Assembly: GCA_001897535.1 (NCBI GenBank)
Contig: MKTC01000036.1
Coordinates: 1-54,541 of the forward strand
DNA: 54,541 nt
Reading direction: 5' to 3'
From: Bacteroidetes bacterium 37-13
GTDB lineage: Bacteria > Bacteroidota > Bacteroidia > Chitinophagales > LD1
Shown: positions 18,316 to 26,610 of the stretch, one piece after another
Layout of the letters: every line of letters starts with the position of its first letter
Position numbering within the stretch: the stretch's first letter is position 1
Notes under the pieces: generated by a model
What the model saw: the letters and a program-made list of their open reading frames with translations, nothing else
What the model was told of the DNA's origin: nothing
Database searches by the model: none
Translations under genes and position numbers: made by a program

Positions 18316-19809
18316 TTACCTGTCTAAATCCTCCAACTTAAACATATTGCTAAACAGTTCGTTGAATTGAACAGCATTTTCGTTGAGTTCTGTTTTGCTA
18401 ATTTGCGAATATTCAGCAAGTGCGTGAAGGATATATTCTTTCATTACATACTTGTTGTTGTTGCTACACTTTGCGCAAAATGCTTTCACTAAATCGTTTA
18501 GCGCTTCAATAGAATCTAATTTTAAAAAATAGGTTTTATTGTTTTCGTTTTGAAGCAAACTCAGCGAATTGTTTTCGCCAAACCAGTTTAATATATCGCG
18601 ATATGGCGAAGGCGATTTCGACTTTTTTAAACTTACAGGGTTGGGGAAAATAGTAACAAAAAAATTGCGAATTGCTTTGCTTATTAAGCCTTGTACAACT
18701 GTTATAATACCTTCTTGTTCGCCTTCGTAAAGCAATTCTATTTTACCCGAAATGGCCGGAGTGGCAGTATATAAATCGCTAATGCGCACAAAAGATTTTG
18801 TTTCTCCATTCAGCAACATTCTTCGCTCTGCGGCACTCATCGCCAATTCGTAAATTGAAATCGAAAGCCGCGCACTCACACCGCTTTTCATATCAATAAA
18901 TTCGCTGCTGCGCGCTTCAAAAGCAATTTGCTCAATTAGCGAAGCAACTAAATCGCTCATTTCTACAGCCTCGTTTTCTGTGTTGTTTTTAGCTTCTTGT
19001 TTTGTAATATTTTTGGCGATATTTAGGGTTTGCGGATAGTGCGTGTGGATTTGTGAACCAATGCGATCTTTGAGTGGAGTAACCATGCTTCCGCGATTGG
19101 AATAATCCTCAGGATTAGCCGTAAACACAAATTGTATATCTAAGTTAAAGCGTATTTTATAGCCGCGAATTTGCACATCGCCTTCTTGCAAAATATTAAA
19201 GAGTGCTACTTGGTTTCGAGCTTGCAAATCGGGCAGTTCGTTTATTACAAATACGCAGCGGTTACTGCGCGGAATTATTCCGAAATGAATGGCGCGCTCA
19301 TCAGCATAACTCACATTTAATTTTGCAGCTTTTATTGGATCAATATCGCCAATTAAATCGGCAACGGTAACATCGGGTGTTGCTAATTTTTCTGCATAGC
19401 GTTCGCTGCGATGTAGCCACGAAATTGGTGTATTGTCGCCCTTTTCAGCAATTAAATTTTTAGCATAAAAAGAAATTGGCGCAAGTGGATCATCGTTTAG
19501 TTCGCTGCCTTCAACAATGGGAATCCATTCATCTAATAGGTTTGTAATTTGCCGTGCGATTTTAGTTTTCGCTTGCCCGCGTAAGCCTAAAAAATTGATG
19601 TTGTGTTTGGCGAGTATTGCTCGCTCCAATTCCGGCATCACGGTATTTTCGTAACCGATAATGTTTTCAAAAATCTTTTCGTTCCTTTGTAATTTGGCAA
19701 TTAAATTTTGGCGCAATTCTTCTTTTATGCTTTTCGATTTATAGCCAAATTCTTTGAGCGCACCAAGCGTTTTTATCTCAGTAAGGTTTTGTGTTTTTAT
19801 TTTAGCCAT
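18316..19809 (-). CDS. MoxR/ChlI-like AAA+ ATPase
   Basis: 497 residues. The N-third leads to a Walker A GLRGQAKTK near residue 75; Ala before the Lys, instead of Gly, is common in the MoxR group. Later come the sensor-like FVFTANPEDYSNRGS, and VFVINELPDLQARNQVALFNILQEGDVQI as the Walker B and following helix (Asn-Glu instead of Asp-Glu). PLKDRIGSQI is the arginine-finger region. The C-terminal ~180 residues are a helical lid. MoxR ATPases usually work with a VWA-domain partner; none lies beside this gene, which is oriented with lpdA 142 nt downstream. Probable chaperone/remodelling ATPase. Confidence 0.8.
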   Translation of the reverse strand: MAKIKTQNLTEIKTLGALKEFGYKSKSIKEELRQNLIAKLQRNEKIFENIIGYENTVMPELERAILAKHNINFLGLRGQAKTKIARQITNLLDEWIPIVEGSELNDDPLAPISFYAKNLIAEKGDNTPISWLHRSERYAEKLATPDVTVADLIGDIDPIKAAKLNVSYADERAIHFGIIPRSNRCVFVINELPDLQARNQVALFNILQEGDVQIRGYKIRFNLDIQFVFTANPEDYSNRGSMVTPLKDRIGSQIHTHYPQTLNIAKNITKQEAKNNTENEAVEMSDLVASLIEQIAFEARSSEFIDMKSGVSARLSISIYELAMSAAERRMLLNGETKSFVRISDLYTATPAISGKIELLYEGEQEGIITVVQGLISKAIRNFFVTIFPNPVSLKKSKSPSPYRDILNWFGENNSLSLLQNENNKTYFLKLDSIEALNDLVKAFCAKCSNNNKYVMKEYILHALAEYSQISKTELNENAVQFNELFSNMFKLEDLDR

Positions 19810-19903
19810 AGCGTGTGGTATTGTTTGCTATGGTAAAGGAAATACTTGCTGTGCTATGTTTGGTTCTTTTGGTAAGAAATGAAAGGTTTTGGTAATGTTT
19901 TTA

Positions 19904-20293
19904 CTATTGCTTCTTCTCTTTCTTTTCCTTTAAAATTTGCCAAGCTTCACTTACCAATAAGCCGGTGAAAAGCCCATAGAGCGCGAAAAACACAAGCGCA
20001 AAATGCTTGTTGGTTATTGGTTCAACAAAAATAAAATAGCATACAAACAGCAGCGAGGCAAATACTTTGAACCCAAACATGGCTCCAAAATATTGCATAA
20101 ACTGCGAATGTCCTTTTAGCTGCAAACCTATTTGCAATAAGTAAAAAGAAACTAAGGTTACAGCAATCAAAAACATTAAGCTGAGCCAACTAAAATTGAT
20201 AAAATCTGTAATGAATTGCGTTTTTGTTTCTAACAAATAAATTGCAACAGCGCACAGCAAGGAAAGTACCAATAATTTTACAAAAAATCGCAT
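19904..20293 (-). CDS. Small membrane protein (four predicted segments)
   Basis: 129 residues. Four hydrophobic segments, at about 5-20, 33-55, 70-90 and 98-117, and a highly charged Lys/Glu C-terminus (EKKEKKQ). The size and layout recall the small accessory membrane proteins near ATP synthase genes, but there is no defining motif and atpG is 3 kb away, so this is only a possibility. It is 36 nt upstream of the DUF502 gene's stop on the same strand, so the two could share a transcript. Confidence 0.6.
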   Translation of the reverse strand: MRFFVKLLVLSLLCAVAIYLLETKTQFITDFINFSWLSLMFLIAVTLVSFYLLQIGLQLKGHSQFMQYFGAMFGFKVFASLLFVCYFIFVEPITNKHFALVFFALYGLFTGLLVSEAWQILKEKKEKKQ

Positions 20294-20329
20294 TCGTTAT
20301 TTTGGTTTTGTTCGGTAATTATTTGTTTG

Positions 20330-20914
20330 TTATTCTTCAAAATCAGTAACACCTCCGCTTAAAATAAACTTCATGGCTTCAGCAGGCGTAACACCTTCCA
20401 GCGGTTGCACTAAATCTCTGTTTACTAAAACTACGTTTCCTGCAATGCTGTAGCTAAATGGTAAATATACCGCTACCTTATCGGCAATTTTTATTTTGCT
20501 TAAATCTTTCTGTGTAATAAAACCTACGCGGTAAATGCCACTTCCTTTTCCAATTTCAACCGTAACCGGAGATTTGAATTTTGCCTTATTTCCAATAAAG
20601 GCATCTAAAAAATCGCGTAGTGAACTGTAGATGTCTTTTACCAATGGTGTGCGTTCCAAAATATCTTCAAACAAAATGAGTATTGGACGTAAAAGAACGG
20701 TTGAGCCAAGCATGCCAATAAAAGTAATAAGCATAAAAAGAGCCAATAATCCGATGCCGCGGATACGTTTCCCTGCTATAAGTTCCGTAACATCAGTTAC
20801 GTTATTATCTAACCAATTAAAGGTTATCCAAATGGCATAAAACGTTACAAACACCGGAGTAATAAGCACTGCTCCACGAATAAAATAAGTAAGTATTTTC
20901 TTTAAAAAATTCAT
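20330..20914 (-). CDS. DUF502 family membrane protein
   Basis: 194 residues. Two hydrophobic segments (about 10-30 and 54-75) flank a loop, then a soluble domain with TPLVKDIYSSLRDFLDAF, SPVTVEIGKGSGIYRVGFIT and YLPFSYSIAGNVVLV, the DUF502 pattern (YLPTSPNPTSG-like). The acidic C-terminus is LSGGVTDFEE. Function is unknown in this widespread family; inner-membrane location is inferred. The DinB gene starts 22 nt further left on the same strand. Confidence 0.85.
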   Translation of the reverse strand: MNFLKKILTYFIRGAVLITPVFVTFYAIWITFNWLDNNVTDVTELIAGKRIRGIGLLALFMLITFIGMLGSTVLLRPILILFEDILERTPLVKDIYSSLRDFLDAFIGNKAKFKSPVTVEIGKGSGIYRVGFITQKDLSKIKIADKVAVYLPFSYSIAGNVVLVNRDLVQPLEGVTPAEAMKFILSGGVTDFEE

Positions 20915-20935
20915 ATCAAGAATGGTGTGGGTTTA

Positions 20936-21466
20936 CTAAAAACCAAAGTGGTTTTTTATGCGCTGCTTTTGTTGAATGTGATGATTAAAGTGCATTATAC
21001 ACAAGCGAAACCATTCGGCAGCGCTAAGATAGCCAAGAAACGGATGTTTTACTTTTGCATTTGAATTGAGCGAAGGCAATATCGCTGCCGCTTGATGCAC
21101 CATTGTTTTCACTTCTTCCATTCTTGCGATTAGTTGTTCTTTGCTTTCGGGTTGGTTTGGCTGTACCGAAACGCTTGTTGGCATTTCAATTTTTATGCTT
21201 GGCATGGTGCCAAAAATATATACTGCATAACCAGAAAATGTTTTGCTGCCGCCATTTTTCACCTTTTCATCATTGGTGGCAATGCGCTGTATGTTTTTAA
21301 AGAAAAAACCTTTTGCCGCCATCCACAAATGAATGTAAACCTGCCCGATGCTCCATGAGTTTTCTGCCGGCTTTTGCAGCAGTTGCTCCATAGAAAAATT
21401 ATTAAGGTCGCTTTGCCATTGGCTAATTACATCAATGGTTTGTTGTTCTACTTTTTTAATATTCAT
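20936..21466 (-). CDS. DinB family protein
   Basis: 176 residues, predicted four-helix bundle. The first metal-ligand His lies in WSIGQVYIHLWMAAK near residue 46 and the second pair in MHFNHHIQQKQRI near the C-terminus; this His triad binds a divalent metal in DinB/YfiT proteins. Some relatives are thiol-dependent transferases, but the substrate here is unknown. The reading frame has no oddities. Confidence 0.82.
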   Translation of the reverse strand: MNIKKVEQQTIDVISQWQSDLNNFSMEQLLQKPAENSWSIGQVYIHLWMAAKGFFFKNIQRIATNDEKVKNGGSKTFSGYAVYIFGTMPSIKIEMPTSVSVQPNQPESKEQLIARMEEVKTMVHQAAAILPSLNSNAKVKHPFLGYLSAAEWFRLCIMHFNHHIQQKQRIKNHFGF

Positions 21467-21706
21467 AAAACTGCTTTTAGAGGAGCAAATGTACTTTCAA
21501 ACCTAAATATTTATTGAAAATATTTGAGCCGTAGTTTTGCACCATAAACTTTACTGCAAACAAAAAGCCGCTTTGATGATTTATGAAAAAGGAATTTATA
21601 TTTGGAAACGATACAGCGTGAAACTATTGTCTATTATTTATTCTGTGGAACAATCATTTGGCTTCACAATTTGTAACGAATATAGAACCTTTAAAACTAA
21701 ACAGCA

Positions 21707-22795
21707 ATGGAACTTAACAGTAAAAAGCTTGAACGAACATCACAAATAATTTACTATTCTATCTCGATAATTCTTTGTTTGTTTCTAATTCTGCTATCAA
21801 GCAAAATTATTGGAGACCTCGATAGCACCACAAAAAGTCCGGAGCCCGAAAATTTTGAAAATAAAAGTGCGCTCGCCACGCTTAACAAAGACAGCGAAAA
21901 ATATACTACGGATTTAGAAAACTTATATTCTAAGAAAGAAACGATTGATAAAACAATAGCCGCAGCAAAGGAGATTTTTGCCAACGAAAAACAATCGTTT
22001 GATAATTGGCTACAAACAAGAAAAACTTTAGGCTCACCGGATAAAGACCAAGAAGTGATTGACCGCGCAAAAAAGTTAGACGATTTTTATGCCGTAGAGC
22101 AAGGTTGGCGAACACAGCTCAACACCTTGCAAAATCAAATTGACGAAACCGAAAAAAAAGCACAAGGAGTTCAAGAATCAATAAACAAAGAGAAAGCTCT
22201 TGCCTATAAGCAATATGAGAAAGAGCAAAAGCAATATGAACTGAAAGTATTTTTAATTCGGCTTGTTTTTGTTACGCCTATTTTAATATTGGGAATTTTC
22301 TTTTTCGTTCGTTATAGACAACACAAATTTTGGCCCCTTTTCTTTGGCTTCACACTTTTTTCGCTCTACGCTTTTTTCTTTGGGCTTGTTCCATATTTGC
22401 CAAGCTACGGTGGCTACGTTCGCTATTCGGTTGGTGTAATTCTCTCGGCAGGAATTGGCTACTATGCCATTAAACACATAAGACAATTTATAGAGCAGAA
22501 ACAAGCAGAGCTAAAAGTTCCCACACAGGAGCGAGCCAAAAAAGTTCAAGCAGAAGTAGCAGAGAAAGCATTAGATAAACATTTTTGCCCTTCGTGCGGA
22601 AAAGATTTTTTGTTGCGTAAATGGGATTTTCCAATAACAAAAATTACAGAAATAGACGCATACAAGTATGTTACGCCTTTTTGCCGCCACTGCGGGTTGG
22701 TTCTCTTTAAAGATTGCCGCAATTGTGGAACTAAAAATTTTGCCCATTTGCCTTTCTGCTCATCATGCGGAACAAAAGTTTCTGTTGACGAGTAA
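21707..22795 (+). CDS. Coiled-coil membrane protein with C-terminal zinc ribbons
   Basis: 362 residues. An N-terminal hydrophobic segment (about 15-33) is followed by a long Glu/Lys-rich coiled coil (about 55-170), three more hydrophobic segments (about 183-260), and a soluble C-terminus with Cys pairs: HFCPSCGKDF, PFCRHCGLVLFKDCRNCGTK and PFCSSCGTKV. Four CxxC pairs could build two zinc ribbons. The combination suggests a membrane sensor or scaffold; no known family is recognised. It starts 12 nt before a potential alternative, but the first ATG is the natural choice, and it ends before a strong terminator. Confidence 0.72.
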   Translation: MELNSKKLERTSQIIYYSISIILCLFLILLSSKIIGDLDSTTKSPEPENFENKSALATLNKDSEKYTTDLENLYSKKETIDKTIAAAKEIFANEKQSFDNWLQTRKTLGSPDKDQEVIDRAKKLDDFYAVEQGWRTQLNTLQNQIDETEKKAQGVQESINKEKALAYKQYEKEQKQYELKVFLIRLVFVTPILILGIFFFVRYRQHKFWPLFFGFTLFSLYAFFFGLVPYLPSYGGYVRYSVGVILSAGIGYYAIKHIRQFIEQKQAELKVPTQERAKKVQAEVAEKALDKHFCPSCGKDFLLRKWDFPITKITEIDAYKYVTPFCRHCGLVLFKDCRNCGTKNFAHLPFCSSCGTKVSVDE

Positions 22796-22836
22796 AATCA
22801 TGTTAAAATAATTGATTATCAGCTGGTTGTAAAACA

Positions 22837-22864
22837 AAAAATCCTGCTTAACAGCAGGATTTTT
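22837..22864. terminator. Bidirectional intrinsic terminator
   Basis: The hairpin ATCCTGCT-TAAC-AGCAGGAT, 8 bp, is extended by 4 A-T pairs and flanked by A and T runs. It separates the zinc-ribbon gene from the convergent tRNA-Ser gene. Confidence 0.85.
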
Positions 22865-22870
22865 GTAGGG

Positions 22871-22958
22871 CGGAGAGAGAGGGATTCGAACCCACGGAAG
22901 GCTCATCACCTTCGACTGTTTTCAAGACAGTTGCATTCAACCACTCTGCCATCTCTCC
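22871..22958 (-). tRNA. tRNA-Ser (anticodon TGA)
   Basis: 88 nt on the minus strand. The acceptor stem is GGAGAGA/TCTCTCC with discriminator G at 22871. Anticodon arm ACTGT-CTTGAAA-ACAGT gives anticodon TGA; a long variable arm (CGAAGGTGATGAGCCTTCC) marks a class II tRNA, and the T arm has GGGTTCGAATCCC. CCA is not encoded. It reads UCA-type serine codons. Confidence 0.96.
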
Positions 22959-22963
22959 GTGTG

Positions 22964-22971
22964 CAAAAATA
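22964..22971 (-). promoter_or_regulatory. -7 promoter box (TATTTTTG) of tRNA-Ser(TGA)
   Basis: Read on the minus strand, TATTTTTG matches TAnnTTTG and ends 5 bp before the tRNA 5' end at 22958, similar to the arrangement at the tRNA-Ser(GGA) gene. Confidence 0.6.
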
Positions 22972-23083
22972 GAAAAGCATATCATAATGCAAAACATAAA
23001 GTAAAACTTATCGCTACTTTTTTTTCTAAAAGCCGCAGTTTCTTTTAATTTCGCACCGCTTTTTAAAAGAGTACTCTTATTTT

Positions 23084-23980
23084 ATGGCAAATCTTAAAGA
23101 AGTTCGTAATAGAATTGGTAGCGTAAAAACTACCCAACAAATTACCAAAGCAATGAAATTGGTGGCGGCAAGCAAGCTAAAGCGCGCCCAAGACCGCATT
23201 ACCCAAATGCGTCCTTATTCAAAAAAGTTGAATGCAATTTTGAGTAACTTAATGCAAAGTTTAGAAGGCGAAGATATTTCGTTGGCACTAAACAAAGTGC
23301 GCGAGCCTAAAAAAGTGCTTATTGTTTTAATAACATCAGATAAAGGTTTGTGCGGTGGCTTTAATTCAAACTTAATTAAAACTACGCGCAACCTGCTTGG
23401 CCATACTTACGCTACACAAGCTGCTGCGGGTAATGTAACCCTTTTGCCTATCGGAAAAAAAGGCTACGATTACTTTAAAAAATTCGACAACTTACAGTTC
23501 AATACCAACCATATTTCTTTATTAGGAAAATTGAATTTTAATGCTTCGCAAGAAGTGAGCATTGCTTTAACCAGTGCATTTTTAGCTGAAGAATTTGATG
23601 TGATAGAATTGGTTTACGCACAGTTTGTAAACGCAGCTACGCAAAAGTTTATGGTAGAAAGATTTTTACCTGTTGCCGGATTGGCAAACGAAAACGCGAA
23701 AGCAGACCAAAAGAAAAACGATTATCTTTTTGAGCCAAGCAAACATCAACTTTTAGAAGAGTTGGCGCCTAAAATTTTAAATACACAATTCTTTAAAGCG
23801 CTTTTAGATACCAATGCTTCGGAAAATGGATCGCGCATGGTGGCAATGGAGTCTGCTACCAACAACGCACAAGAAATGATTCGCAACCTGAGCATTTTGT
23901 ATAACCGCGAACGCCAAGCTGCCATTACCAAAGAAATTTTGGAAATTGTGGGCGGAGCGGCTGCTTTAGAACAAAAATAA
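23084..23980 (+). CDS. atpG: ATP synthase F1 subunit gamma
   Basis: 298 residues, normal for AtpG. The N-terminus MANLKEVRNRIGSVKTTQQITKAMK is the conserved coiled-coil start, followed by KLVAASKLKRAQ and SDKGLCGGFNSNL in the middle. The C-terminal NNAQEMIRNLSILYNRERQAAITKEILEIVGGA is the other half of the shaft. The gene stands alone: tRNA-Ser on one side and scpB on the other, with no other atp gene in the window. Confidence 0.96.
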   Translation: MANLKEVRNRIGSVKTTQQITKAMKLVAASKLKRAQDRITQMRPYSKKLNAILSNLMQSLEGEDISLALNKVREPKKVLIVLITSDKGLCGGFNSNLIKTTRNLLGHTYATQAAAGNVTLLPIGKKGYDYFKKFDNLQFNTNHISLLGKLNFNASQEVSIALTSAFLAEEFDVIELVYAQFVNAATQKFMVERFLPVAGLANENAKADQKKNDYLFEPSKHQLLEELAPKILNTQFFKALLDTNASENGSRMVAMESATNNAQEMIRNLSILYNRERQAAITKEILEIVGGAAALEQK

Positions 23981-24060
23981 AAACCTCACAGCGAAAAAAC
24001 ATTGCCGAAATCGGAATTTTGCTGCTGTAATTTGGTTTTAAATTTAATACTTCATTGGTA

Positions 24061-24651
24061 ATGGAAAACCTGCATCAACATATCGAATCGCTTATTTTTA
24101 GTTCAGAAACGGCTGTGAGCAGAGAGGATATTTCTGAGTGCATTCAAAAGCTAACCAACGAAGTGGTTGATGAGCAAATCATAGACCAAATTCTCCAAGA
24201 TATTGCAGAGAAATATAAACCCGATTATTTTTCGTTTGAGTTGCGCGTAATTGGCGGTGGCTATCAGTTTTTCACCAAGCCAGAATACCACAAAACTGTA
24301 AGTATTTTAATAGGGCAAAAAGAAAAGAAAAAACTTTCGACCGCAGCATTAGAAACACTTGCCATTATTGCCTATCGCGGACCGGTAACTAAAAGCGAAT
24401 GTGAGCAAATTCGCGGTGTGAACTGCGATTATTCAGTTCAAAAATTATTGGAAAAAGAATTGGTGGAAATGGCCGGAAGAGTAGAAGATTCGCCCGGAAG
24501 ACCTGTGCTATATAAAGTTACTTCGTTGTTTTTAGATTATTTCGGCATCAACTCTACAACTGAACTTCCTAAATTGAAAGAAGTGATGCCAGATGAGCAA
24601 AACAGCATTGGCGAGTCGAGCAATTTACAAGAAAGCACAACAGCAGAATAG
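24061..24651 (+). CDS. scpB: Segregation and condensation protein B
   Basis: 196 residues from the ATG at 24061. Two winged-helix domains: HQHIESLIFSSETAVSREDI at the start, then LSTAALETLAIIAYRGPVTKSECEQIRGVN and EMAGRVEDSPGRPVLYKVT, the ScpB signatures, and an acidic/polar tail. ScpB is the kleisin-associated partner of SMC in chromosome condensation. ScpA is not in the window. It is 80 nt after atpG on the same strand. Confidence 0.94.
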   Translation: MENLHQHIESLIFSSETAVSREDISECIQKLTNEVVDEQIIDQILQDIAEKYKPDYFSFELRVIGGGYQFFTKPEYHKTVSILIGQKEKKKLSTAALETLAIIAYRGPVTKSECEQIRGVNCDYSVQKLLEKELVEMAGRVEDSPGRPVLYKVTSLFLDYFGINSTTELPKLKEVMPDEQNSIGESSNLQESTTAE

Positions 24652-24787
24652 GTTTTCTTTCTTAATTTCTAAGTGAACCGTTCACCGTTTTGCCTCAACT
24701 TTCTTTTTAATGAACATTAGCATTATATACCATTCTAATTTATTTAAAATTGCACACTCATTTTTACTAAAAACCAATTAAATACAA

Positions 24788-25879
24788 ATGGCAACAACCA
24801 AAGAGTTTTTCAGCAAAGAGGACTTAAAGTTTCTCGAAACTTATTTAAACACTTACTCTCCTACAGGCTTTGAGGCTGAAGGGCAAAAAGTGTGGTTAGA
24901 TTATTTAAAACCAGCTATTGACGAATACCATGTGGACAATTACGGAACAGTGTATGGCGTTGTAAACCCAAAAGCAGATTTTAAAGTAGTAATTGAAGCA
25001 CATGCCGATGAAATTTCTTGGTATGTAGCCAATATTACTTCCGATGGATTGCTTTATGTGCGTAGAAACGGAGGCAGCGACCACCAAATTGCGCCTTCTA
25101 TGCGTGTTTGGATTCACACCGAAAAAGGAAAAATTCCCGGAGTATTCGGCTGGCCTGCAATACATTTGCGCAAAGGAGCAACCGGAGAAACACCGGCAAA
25201 AGTTGAAAATATTTTTGTGGATTGCGGCTGCATTTCTGCTGAAGAAGTTAAAGAAAAAGGTATTCACCCGGGAACTATAATTACTTTCCAAGACGGCTTT
25301 TTTACGCTAAACGACCGCTATTTTGGCGGCAGAGCTTTAGACAACAGAATGGGCGGTTTTATGATTGCAAAAGTTGCCCGACTTATTAAAGAAGGAAAGC
25401 ACAAATTGCCATTCGGTTTGTATATTGTAAACAGTGTGCAAGAAGAAGTTGGCTTACATGGCGCTTACATGGTTGCTCATACCATCAACCCAAATTGTGC
25501 CATTATTACTGATGTTTCGCACGATACTTCTACTCCAATGATTGATAAAAATGTAGATGGCGATTACAAATGCGGAAAAGGTCCTGTACTTACCATTGCA
25601 CCAGCGGTTCATAACAAATTATTAGGTCATTTGCGATCTACAGCAACCAAGTACAATATTCCATTTCAGTTAGATGCTGCTTCGCGCTCTTCGGGCACAG
25701 ATACTGATGCTTGGGCATATACCAGAGGCGGTATTCCTTCGGCACTCATTTCTTTGCCTTTGCGCTATATGCACACTACGGTAGAAATGGTGGCGAAAGA
25801 AGATGTGGAAAATGTAATTAAACTAATGAAAGAAAGCGTATTGTCGCTTACGCCAAATTTCAACTTTAAATATCTATAA
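24788..25879 (+). CDS. M42 family metallopeptidase
   Basis: 363 residues. Dinuclear zinc ligands of the aminopeptidase/endoglucanase-type M42 family are visible: EAHADEISW (His and Asp), RALDNRMGG (bridging Asp), QEEVGLHGA (catalytic and metal Glu), ITDVSHD (Asp) and LRYMHTTVEM (His). The expected PDZ-like insert sits in the first half. It probably cleaves N-terminal residues from oligopeptides in the cytoplasm; no signal peptide is present. Confidence 0.92.
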   Translation: MATTKEFFSKEDLKFLETYLNTYSPTGFEAEGQKVWLDYLKPAIDEYHVDNYGTVYGVVNPKADFKVVIEAHADEISWYVANITSDGLLYVRRNGGSDHQIAPSMRVWIHTEKGKIPGVFGWPAIHLRKGATGETPAKVENIFVDCGCISAEEVKEKGIHPGTIITFQDGFFTLNDRYFGGRALDNRMGGFMIAKVARLIKEGKHKLPFGLYIVNSVQEEVGLHGAYMVAHTINPNCAIITDVSHDTSTPMIDKNVDGDYKCGKGPVLTIAPAVHNKLLGHLRSTATKYNIPFQLDAASRSSGTDTDAWAYTRGGIPSALISLPLRYMHTTVEMVAKEDVENVIKLMKESVLSLTPNFNFKYL

Positions 25880-25903
25880 GAAGTCTTTTTTAATCAAATT
25901 TTT

Positions 25904-25941
25904 AAACGGGAAAAGGTAGAAATATCTTCTCCCGTTTTTTG
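25904..25941 (+). terminator. Intrinsic terminator after the M42 peptidase gene
   Basis: AAACGGGA pairs with TCCCGTTT across an 18-nt loop and is followed by a T run, about 25 nt after the stop at 25879. Confidence 0.75.
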
Positions 25942-26047
25942 TTTTTAGCGAGTTAAATTTTATTGGTTTTAGAAACTTATCCGGTTTGGATATTTTACTT
26001 TTTTGCCCTAATTCTTACTTCATATTAAAACTATTTTGATTGATAGT

Positions 26048-26055
26048 TACTTTTG
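26048..26055 (+). promoter_or_regulatory. -7 promoter box (TACTTTTG) for the lipoprotein gene
   Basis: TACTTTTG matches TAnnTTTG and lies 21 bp before the ATG at 26077, between a terminator and an isolated gene. No clear -33 TTTG at the usual spacing. Confidence 0.5.
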
Positions 26056-26076
26056 TATTATCAAAATACATTAACA

Positions 26077-26541
26077 ATGAAAAAACTTTTATTCTTAGTA
26101 GCTGCGGCTACACTTATTTCTACCTCTTGCAGTAAAGAATTTATGAAAAAGCAAGAAGCAAAATTTAAAGTAAACGGCACACAATACAATGTGGGCGAAG
26201 ACGGAATGAGTGCCGGCTACTTTAATGGCGGCTCTTCTTTTTTAGCAATAACTCCAACTGCCGGTAATAGCCAAACCATACAACCTACTATTGTTGTAAA
26301 CCTAAATAAACTAAACCAAGTTGTTCAAATAGATTCTGCACAAGAGGGTTTTAACTACCTCCACACCGGCTCCATACAATATATACCAAAGCGTGGCACT
26401 TGGAAAATTACCAGCCATAAAGAAGGCAATCCTGCCAGCCGCCATACCGAAGGAAATTTTGATATGGTAGTATTCAATCCACAAAACCCGGCAGATAGCC
26501 TCGTGATTTCCGAAGGTTACTTTTATGTAAACAATTACTAA
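26077..26541 (+). CDS. Lipoprotein of unknown function
   Basis: 154 residues from the ATG at 26077. Lipobox STSC, Cys near residue 18, follows a hydrophobic core. The mature part is a compact beta-rich domain with many Gly/Asn/Thr residues (VNGTQYNVG, GYFNGGSSFLAI, GSIQYIPKRGTWKITS, EGNFDMVVFNP), resembling Bacteroidota lipoproteins whose ligands are unknown. It is an isolated transcription unit bounded by terminators. Confidence 0.78.
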   Translation: MKKLLFLVAAATLISTSCSKEFMKKQEAKFKVNGTQYNVGEDGMSAGYFNGGSSFLAITPTAGNSQTIQPTIVVNLNKLNQVVQIDSAQEGFNYLHTGSIQYIPKRGTWKITSHKEGNPASRHTEGNFDMVVFNPQNPADSLVISEGYFYVNNY

Positions 26542-26550
26542 ATCCCATTA

Positions 26551-26596
26551 AATAAAAAAAAGCCACATAGAAGATTCTGTGTGGCTTTTTTTATTT
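26551..26596. terminator. Bidirectional intrinsic terminator
   Basis: GCCACA/TGTGGC with an adjoining 7-bp A-T stem is followed by T runs on both strands. It separates the lipoprotein gene from the convergent porV. Confidence 0.85.
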
Positions 26597-26610
26597 AATC
26601 TATGCTGTAA

